From Maricaulis virginensis (lineage in GTDB: Bacteria > Pseudomonadota > Alphaproteobacteria > Caulobacterales > Maricaulaceae): a DNA stretch of 64,000 bases. The notes beneath the pieces were generated by a model. The model saw only the letters and a program-made list of their open reading frames with translations. It did not search any database and was not told where the DNA came from. Location: the NCBI RefSeq assembly GCF_027922185.1, contig NZ_BSFE01000004.1, positions 248,001 to 312,000 on the forward strand, given 5' to 3'. A program made the translations under genes and the position numbers. Shown here one piece after another: positions 58,108 through 64,000 of this stretch. Numbering within the stretch: position 1 is the stretch's first letter; the number at the start of each line of letters is the position of its first letter.

Positions 58108-60687
58108 ATGGCTCGACTGACCGCTCTGGCCGGCGCGTTTGCGGCACTCACCGCTGCGTCTGCCCAGGCTGAACCGATCGAATTTTTCCAGCTGGACGCA
58201 ACGCCTTACGACGAGAGCGTTCCGGCGCCCGAGGATGTGCTCGGCTTCGGTGTCGGCGACCGCCCGGTCCGCCACGACCAGATGGTCGCCTACCTGACAC
58301 AGCTTGCCGAAATCTCCGACCGGATCACAGTCGAGACGATCGGCTATTCCCATGAAGGCCGGCCGATCCTGTTCTTCACGGTGACCTCGCCGGAGAACCA
58401 TGCCCGGATCGAGGAGATTCGCGAGGCGCATCTGGCCAGTCTCGCGCCCGGCGCCGAAGCCGATCCGGACGCGCCGGCGGTGATCTGGCTCAACTACGGC
58501 GTCCACGGCGCCGAATCGGCCGGCATGGATGCGGCGATCCCGACACTCTACCACTATGCCGCTGCCGAGGGTCTGGAAGTCGAGGCGGACCTGCGCGAAA
58601 GCGTCATCCTGATCACCGCCATCTTCAATCCGGACGGTCATTCGCGCCGGGTGAACCATGTCGAGACCTATGGCGCGACCGTCCCGGTCACAGATCCCGA
58701 TCACGAACAGCACAATCTGTGGACCACGGCGCGGACCAATCACTACTGGTTCGACCTCAACCGCCAATGGCTGTTGCAGACCCAGCCGGAAAGCCAGGCC
58801 TGGCTGACCCAGTGGCATCGCTGGAAGCCGATGGTCTCGGCCGATTTCCACGAGATGGGCACCGAGAGCACGTTCTACTTCCACCCCGGCGAGCCGCGGC
58901 GCCGCAATCCGCTGATCCCTGAACAGGCGCGCGAACTCACCCAGGGCATCGCCCGGCACCACATCGCCTTCCTGGACAGCGAGGCGCGCCTCTACACCTC
59001 CGAGGAAGGCTTCGACAATTTCTATGTCGGCAAGGGCTCGACCTATCCGCAGGTCAATGGCTCGCTGGGAATCCTGTTCGAGATCGGCGCGGCCCGCGGC
59101 GGCCTGATCGAAAGCGAGCGGGGCCTGGTCAGCCATGCCGACAATGTGCGCACCCATTTCCGCACGTCGCTGACGACCGTGTCCGGCGCCCTCGCCCAGC
59201 ACCGCGAGATCGCGGACTATCAGCGCGAGTTTTTTGCCAACTCCCTGCAGGCCGGCCGCAATGATGCCGATCGGGCCTTCGTCTTCTCGGCCGAGGGCGA
59301 TCCGGTGCGGGCGGGTCTCTTTGTCGACCTGCTGGAACGTCACGATATCCGCGTCAACGCGTTGGCCCGCGACGTCACCGTCGATGGCCGGACCTGGCGC
59401 GCCGGCGAGGCCTATGTCGTCGAACTGGCCCAGCCGCAATACACGATGATCCGCTCGATGTTCGACCGGATCACCGAGTTCGAGGAAAACATCTTCTACG
59501 ACGTGTCCGGCTGGACCCTGCCGCTGGCCTATGATCTGGACTACGCCGCCGTCGGCCGCGGCTTCAGCGCTGCCATCCTCGGCGATGAAGTGACCGCCGA
59601 ACCCGTCGTCCAGCCGGCCCCGCCGGTCTCGTCCTACGGCTATGTCCTGCGCTGGTCGGACTATTACGCCCCGCGTGCGCTCTACCGCCTGCTGGACGCC
59701 GATATCCGCGTGCGTGTCGCTACCGAACCGGCGACCATCTCGACCAGCGAGGGCCGGATCGATTTCGGTCCGGGCAGCGTCTTCGTGCCGCTGGTCGGCC
59801 AGGACACCGGTCGTGACGCCATTCACGCCATGGTCCGCGATATTGCCGCCGAGGACGGGGTGGCCGTCTATGCCGTGACGTCCGGCTCGACCGCCTCGGG
59901 CACGCCGGATATCGGCGACAGCAGCGGTTTCCGCGCGGTGGAACGCCCGGAAGTCCTGGTTCTGATCGAGGACGGGCTGGCGACCTATGATGCCGGTGAA
60001 GTCTGGCACCAGCTCGACCATCGCATGCACATCCCCGTCACGCTGCGCCGCAAGAACGACCTCTCCGGTCTCGACTGGTCGCGCTATACCCACATGGTGA
60101 TCGTCGGCGGCGGCAATACCGCCCTGCCCTCCAGTGCCCGCGAACGCGTCGAGCAATGGGTGCGCGAGGATGGCGGCGTGATCATCGCCACCCGCCAGGC
60201 CGCCCGCATGGCCGAGCGCACCTTCTTCGATGTCGAGGACGAGGAGGAGGAGGACGCCAGCGACGAGCCGCTGGCCCGCCGCAATTATTCCGCCATGCCG
60301 GTGGACGACGCCGAACATGTCATCGGCGGTGCGATCTTTGCCGGCGATCTGGATACCAGCCATCCGATCGGCTTCGGCTATACCGACCGCTTCATCCCGC
60401 TTCACCGCAACACCACGCTGACCCTGGCGCGTCCGGACGACGATCCGTTCGCGGTCGTGGTGGAGTATCCGGAAGACCCGCTGCTGTCGGGCTATGCCTC
60501 GCAGCGGCGTCTCGACGAGATCACCGGCACGCCGGCCGTCGTCGCCCGCCGGCTGGGCCGCGGCTCGGTGATCCTGTTCGCCGACAATCCCAACTTCCGC
60601 GCCACCTTCCGCGGTTCCGAGAAGATGTTCATGAATGCCATCTTCTTCGGCAACCTGATCGACCGCCCCCGCGGCGACTACCAGTAG
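58108..60687 (+). CDS. Secreted M14-family zinc carboxypeptidase-like protein
   Basis: This 859-residue protein has a signal peptide (MARLTALAGAFAALTAASAQ) and an M14 peptidase domain up to about residue 380. Zinc ligands are His133 and Glu136 (NYGVHGAESAG) and His248 (SADFHEMG). NPDG at 174-177 and DLNRQW (216-221) fit the substrate-binding site, and the catalytic glutamate is probably in ILFEIGAARGG. The second half has a different, beta-rich and Rossmann-like character with an Asp/Glu-rich patch (DVEDEEEEDASDEP) and no recognised family. It is likely a periplasmic or secreted exopeptidase for nutrient peptides. Confidence 0.9.
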   Translation: MARLTALAGAFAALTAASAQAEPIEFFQLDATPYDESVPAPEDVLGFGVGDRPVRHDQMVAYLTQLAEISDRITVETIGYSHEGRPILFFTVTSPENHARIEEIREAHLASLAPGAEADPDAPAVIWLNYGVHGAESAGMDAAIPTLYHYAAAEGLEVEADLRESVILITAIFNPDGHSRRVNHVETYGATVPVTDPDHEQHNLWTTARTNHYWFDLNRQWLLQTQPESQAWLTQWHRWKPMVSADFHEMGTESTFYFHPGEPRRRNPLIPEQARELTQGIARHHIAFLDSEARLYTSEEGFDNFYVGKGSTYPQVNGSLGILFEIGAARGGLIESERGLVSHADNVRTHFRTSLTTVSGALAQHREIADYQREFFANSLQAGRNDADRAFVFSAEGDPVRAGLFVDLLERHDIRVNALARDVTVDGRTWRAGEAYVVELAQPQYTMIRSMFDRITEFEENIFYDVSGWTLPLAYDLDYAAVGRGFSAAILGDEVTAEPVVQPAPPVSSYGYVLRWSDYYAPRALYRLLDADIRVRVATEPATISTSEGRIDFGPGSVFVPLVGQDTGRDAIHAMVRDIAAEDGVAVYAVTSGSTASGTPDIGDSSGFRAVERPEVLVLIEDGLATYDAGEVWHQLDHRMHIPVTLRRKNDLSGLDWSRYTHMVIVGGGNTALPSSARERVEQWVREDGGVIIATRQAARMAERTFFDVEDEEEEDASDEPLARRNYSAMPVDDAEHVIGGAIFAGDLDTSHPIGFGYTDRFIPLHRNTTLTLARPDDDPFAVVVEYPEDPLLSGYASQRRLDEITGTPAVVARRLGRGSVILFADNPNFRATFRGSEKMFMNAIFFGNLIDRPRGDYQ

Positions 60688-60709
60688 CCCGCATGCGCAC
60701 CTGACGAAA

Positions 60710-60745
60710 AGGCCGGCCCGGTTGTCCCGGGCCGGCCTCCTTTTT
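60710..60745 (+). terminator. Terminator between convergent peptidase and phosphatase genes
   Basis: A 12-bp perfect stem (AGGCCGGCCCGG with CCGGGCCGGCCT, five-base loop) followed by CCTTTTT lies 23 bases past the peptidase stop. A T-rich start on the other strand means it may work in both directions. Confidence 0.88.
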
Positions 60746-60759
60746 CGGCGCATTGCGTC

Positions 60760-61821
60760 CTATTCGAGCAATTCGCGGCGCATTGCGGCGAGGTCTGCCT
60801 CGCTGACATCCAGCGCTTCGAGAAGATAGGTCTCGACACTGCCGTGATCGGCCTCGATCTGTTCGAGTGCCGCCTGGAGATAGGCCGGATCGGACGCCAT
60901 GAAGGGCGCGATGACCGCTTCGGGCAATTGCGCCCAGAACGCCATCGGGTCCTCCGGATCGATCGTCTCGCGTTCCTCGCGCAGTTCGGCCATGTAATCG
61001 ACGAGGTCGTCGGACATGGCATAGTCGGCAAGGATGGTCTCGCGCGGAACACCCAGTGCAGTCAGGATCAGTCCGGCCGCCACACCGGTGCGGTCCTTGC
61101 CGGCGGTACAATGGAAGGCCAGAGGCAGATCGCCCGCGGCAATCCGCTCGAACATGACGGCATAGCGCGGCGCGAACTCGGTCGGCGCCTGGCGGTAGAA
61201 CTCCGTCATCGCCGCCGCCGACCGCTCGGGCGAGAGTTCGCCGGCGAATGCCGCGGCAAAGCCGGACGTATCCATTTCATAGTCCCAGTCGATATGCTCG
61301 GCCGGTCCGCCAGCCCATTCGGTCGGCTCCTCGGCCCGCTCCGAATTGGCGCGGAAGTCGCAGATCACGGCGATATCGAGATCGGCCAGGTATTGATAAT
61401 CCCGGGACGTCAGCTCGTGCATCGCGCCTGAGCGGTAGAGCCGGCCCCATTTGACACTTTGGCCGTCCGCCGTGCGGTACCCGCCCAGATCCCGGAAATT
61501 GCGGCCGCCTTCCAGCGGCAGGACACGTTCGGCCACCTCGATCACTGCACCAGCCTCGGGGCGGAGCAGGAAGTAGGGGCGGCCGGTCCCGGCCGGCTGA
61601 TAGGTGACATTGCGGTCTTCATCATCCATGGACAGTGGTGTGGCCTCCCCGATACCGGCATCGGCCTCGTGAGCGACGAACACGTCGACCGGGCCTTCCA
61701 GGGTCCAGCTGACCGCGATCATGCCGTCTGCGGTCCGGATGGCTTCAGCCAGGGGGGCCTCTGCATGAGCAGCGGCGGTCAGCGCGAGCGCGGCAATGCC
61801 GGCGAACAGATTGCGATACAT
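60760..61821 (-). CDS. Secreted tyrosine-phosphatase-like protein (PtpB/Y_phosphatase3 type)
   Basis: This 353-residue exported protein starts with a signal peptide (MYRNLFAGIAALALTAAAHA). A beta-rich region of about 70 residues is followed by a dual-specificity-type phosphatase domain. The P-loop is HCTAGKDRTG with Cys238 and Arg244, and NFRDLGGYRT (108-117) is the family signature. Substrates may be phosphotyrosine, phosphoserine or phosphoinositides; family members vary. AGGAG lies 8 bases before the ATG at 61821. It lies 70 bp downstream of a TonB receptor on the same strand and is probably co-transcribed. Confidence 0.9.
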   Translation of the reverse strand: MYRNLFAGIAALALTAAAHAEAPLAEAIRTADGMIAVSWTLEGPVDVFVAHEADAGIGEATPLSMDDEDRNVTYQPAGTGRPYFLLRPEAGAVIEVAERVLPLEGGRNFRDLGGYRTADGQSVKWGRLYRSGAMHELTSRDYQYLADLDIAVICDFRANSERAEEPTEWAGGPAEHIDWDYEMDTSGFAAAFAGELSPERSAAAMTEFYRQAPTEFAPRYAVMFERIAAGDLPLAFHCTAGKDRTGVAAGLILTALGVPRETILADYAMSDDLVDYMAELREERETIDPEDPMAFWAQLPEAVIAPFMASDPAYLQAALEQIEADHGSVETYLLEALDVSEADLAAMRRELLE

Positions 61822-61891
61822 TCGGGATCTCCTGAATTTTGGAGGCCGGACACCCGAAAGCATCCGGCCACCGGCTTCGTGGCTCGAAAGG

Positions 61892-64000
61892 TCAGTAGTC
61901 AACGCGGATGCCGAACAGGAAGCGGCGGCCATAGCCCTCCACCTGGTTCGGCGTCGCGCGCGTGCCCGCATAACGGACATCGATGGCGTCGGTGAGATTG
62001 TTGGCATTGGCGAACAGGGTCACACCTGCCCCGCCCGGCGTGACCGGAAGAACGTAGCGCAGGGACGCGTCGACCCGCTCCTGCTCGTCCCAGTATTCGG
62101 CCAGGCTGTCATTCTCCGTCGTGGACAGCCAGGCGTCGCGATACTGATAGTTCACGCGTGCGGAGAAGCCCGCCTTCTCGTAGAAGAGCGAGGCATTGTA
62201 GATCACGTCCGACGTGCCCGGCAGCGAGAAGCTGTTGCCGGAAAGCGTGTCGAACGAGCTGTCGAGCACGGTGAGATTGGCCGACACGCCGAAACCGTCG
62301 AGTGGCGCCGGCAGAAGATCGGTCGCCTGGCCGATAAAGTTGAGTTCGATACCGGACAGCTCGCCCTCATTACCGTTGACCGGACCGCTGAGCGTCCAGT
62401 CCTCACCGGCCGCCGCCGGCACATAGATGCCGCCATCGATCGTGGTGCTGTCGACATAGATCACATCGTCGACATGCCGGTAGAACGCCCCGGCCGACAG
62501 CAGGCTGGCGGGCGCAAAATACCATTCCAGGGACGCGTCGAAGCCCCAGGTCGTCTCCGGGTCCAGCGTGGGATTTCCACCGGACACCGTGCGGCTGGTC
62601 GGGTCCACAGCGGCCGACGCCCGCAGCTCGGTATAGGTCGGGCGGCTGAGACCGGTTGAGGCCGACACCCGGAATTTCAGGTCGTCACGCAGGTCGAAAT
62701 TCACGTGCACGCTGGGCAGGACATTCACGTAGTCGTCGGAATAGGCGATCGCGAGGTCCGGACCGGCCGTCGTGTAGTCGGTCATTTCGACGCGGGCGCC
62801 GTAAACGATATTGCCGCCGTCGAAATGCGTCGTCGCCATGGCGTAGGCGGCGAGGATATCTTCCTCGATCTCGATCAGCTGGTCGGCTGCACCGGGAATA
62901 CCCAGACCGCCAGCGGCGGCGGCCCAGGCATTGCGCAGGCCGATATTGTCATAATAGGTGCCGCCGATCGTGTTGTCGAAGCCGGTCGCCCAGGCCTCGC
63001 CGGTGTCAAAACTGGCGACATCGACGGTGGACGGGAAGGATGCGATCGAGAAACTCGCCCCGTTGCCGACCGCCTCGCGGGTGTCGAGCTGGATACCGGT
63101 ACGGATATCGGTGTCGCGGCCGAACAGGGTGAGATCGCGCTCGCCGTCCAGGCGCAGCTTCCACGCCTCGGTGTCCAGGCTCATGTCGATAATGTAGGCG
63201 AGGTTGGCGCCATAGGCGATCGTCGACGGGTTCAGCGCTGTCTGCGTGAAGGGCTGAAACACGCTGAGCTGCGGCGCATCGACATCGGTGACGTCGAACA
63301 TGGCCGCCGCGGTGCCGCCCGCGCTGTAGGCGATCGGCAGATCGGTATCATTGGTGGTCTCGGCATAGTTCAGCCGGGCTTCGACGAACCAGTCGCCGAA
63401 CTGACCGTCCAAACCGGCCGTCGAGGTCCAGGTCGAGTTGTGATACTCGCCGTATTCCAGCAGCCGGCTGACGAGCACCAGGGGCGCATATCCGGTCGCG
63501 CCCGGGGCAACCGTACCGCCAAGCGCGCCCGCCCCGCCCGCGAAGTCGAAGACATACTGATTGCGCTGTTCGCGGTCGATGAATTCGGAATACAGCGTCG
63601 ATGCGAAGACACGCGAGACCGGCCCTTCCGGACGGAATTCCACATGGCCGCCATAGGCGTTGTCTTCACGCTCGACGAGATAGTTGCGGAAGTCGAGCTC
63701 GTTGACCGTCAGCGTGCCGCCGGCATCGATCTCCAGATCGAGTTCACGATTGTCGGTGACCTGTTCACGCGAATTGTTCGAGCCGAAGAGCGCGAAGCCG
63801 AACTGCTCGCCGGACCAGGACAGACGGGCATTGTACTTGCCGATGTCTCCACCGCCGAGTTCCTGTTCGCCGGCGCCGGCTTCCACCGATACGCTCAGCC
63901 CCTCCCGGTCGAACGGGTTGAATGTGCGGATATTCACGAAGCCCGAAACCGCTTCGCCCGGCATGTCGGGCGTGATCGCCTTGTGCGCTTCCACCGCCGA
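61892..64000 (-). CDS. TonB-dependent receptor (partial, N-terminus beyond right edge)
   Basis: This 703-codon fragment starts inside the plug domain at the right edge (SAVEAHKAITPDMPGEAVSG, then FVNIRTFNPFDREG). The barrel continues with typical long strands and extracellular loops. The final strand ends GYGRRFLFGIRVDY, with a terminal aromatic. The plug motif VExxKxxTPDMPGEAVSG is found in large Caulobacter-type receptors for sugars or other nutrients rather than in classical siderophore receptors. The signal peptide and TonB box are not in the window. It is upstream of, and probably co-expressed with, the secreted phosphatase. Confidence 0.92.
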   Translation of the reverse strand, partial: SAVEAHKAITPDMPGEAVSGFVNIRTFNPFDREGLSVSVEAGAGEQELGGGDIGKYNARLSWSGEQFGFALFGSNNSREQVTDNRELDLEIDAGGTLTVNELDFRNYLVEREDNAYGGHVEFRPEGPVSRVFASTLYSEFIDREQRNQYVFDFAGGAGALGGTVAPGATGYAPLVLVSRLLEYGEYHNSTWTSTAGLDGQFGDWFVEARLNYAETTNDTDLPIAYSAGGTAAAMFDVTDVDAPQLSVFQPFTQTALNPSTIAYGANLAYIIDMSLDTEAWKLRLDGERDLTLFGRDTDIRTGIQLDTREAVGNGASFSIASFPSTVDVASFDTGEAWATGFDNTIGGTYYDNIGLRNAWAAAAGGLGIPGAADQLIEIEEDILAAYAMATTHFDGGNIVYGARVEMTDYTTAGPDLAIAYSDDYVNVLPSVHVNFDLRDDLKFRVSASTGLSRPTYTELRASAAVDPTSRTVSGGNPTLDPETTWGFDASLEWYFAPASLLSAGAFYRHVDDVIYVDSTTIDGGIYVPAAAGEDWTLSGPVNGNEGELSGIELNFIGQATDLLPAPLDGFGVSANLTVLDSSFDTLSGNSFSLPGTSDVIYNASLFYEKAGFSARVNYQYRDAWLSTTENDSLAEYWDEQERVDASLRYVLPVTPGGAGVTLFANANNLTDAIDVRYAGTRATPNQVEGYGRRFLFGIRVDY

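Overview
The window is a high-GC, gene-dense piece of an alphaproteobacterial chromosome. Gene content and protein style (mitochondrial-type separate nuoC and nuoD, a tig-clpP-clpX-lon cluster, TonB receptors with PepSY partners, GlnB-GlnA, a bifunctional malic enzyme, Caulobacter-like promoter motifs) point to a marine or aquatic member near the Maricaulales/Hyphomonadaceae. That placement is an inference. No phage, insertion sequence, rRNA or CRISPR array was seen.

Layout. 1-14856 (minus) is the respiratory complex I operon nuoA-nuoN, with nuoN cut by the left edge. One gene in it is foreign to the complex: a sulfotransferase-like gene sits tightly between nuoF and nuoG. A perfect 7-1-7 palindrome of Fur type lies upstream of nuoA. 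15092-20288 holds a small unknown membrane protein divergent from an iron-uptake-like cassette (TonB receptor, membrane protein, PepSY protein) with a Fur-like box over its promoter, then a 41-residue membrane microprotein. 20393-26162 carries a DUF599 protein, an AbgT transporter, a stand-alone EAL phosphodiesterase, a tandem 60-bp palindromic repeat, a short-chain dehydrogenase and a DEAD-box RNA helicase. 26497-32719 has tRNA-Asp, the biotin genes bioA and bioFD (divergent), an M15-like peptidase coupled to an L,D-transpeptidase, and tRNA-Val.

32775-41891 holds a TetR regulator, pheA preceded by a phenylalanine-rich leader peptide and terminator (a transcription attenuator), the proteostasis cluster lon, clpX, clpP and tig, and tRNA-Leu. 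41979-51302 has a thiopurine-methyltransferase-like enzyme, a MATE exporter, a Ca2+/Na+ antiporter, maeB, nnr and glnB-glnA. 51411-64000 has a large autotransporter, a lytic-transglycosylase-like lipoprotein, parE, a NIPSNAP-like secreted protein, a secreted M14 carboxypeptidase, a secreted tyrosine-phosphatase-like protein and a TonB receptor cut by the right edge.

How the parts fit. Most of the window is housekeeping (respiration, nitrogen assimilation, biotin, phenylalanine, protein quality control). Envelope and nutrient-scavenging genes are placed around it. The most interesting items are the pheA attenuator with a possibly leaderless leader peptide, the sulfotransferase inside the complex I operon, the palindrome upstream of nuo, the histone-like Lys/Ala tail on trigger factor, the EF-hand-like insertion in the M15 catalytic domain, and two dispersed palindromic repeats that each sit directly 3' of a tRNA gene.
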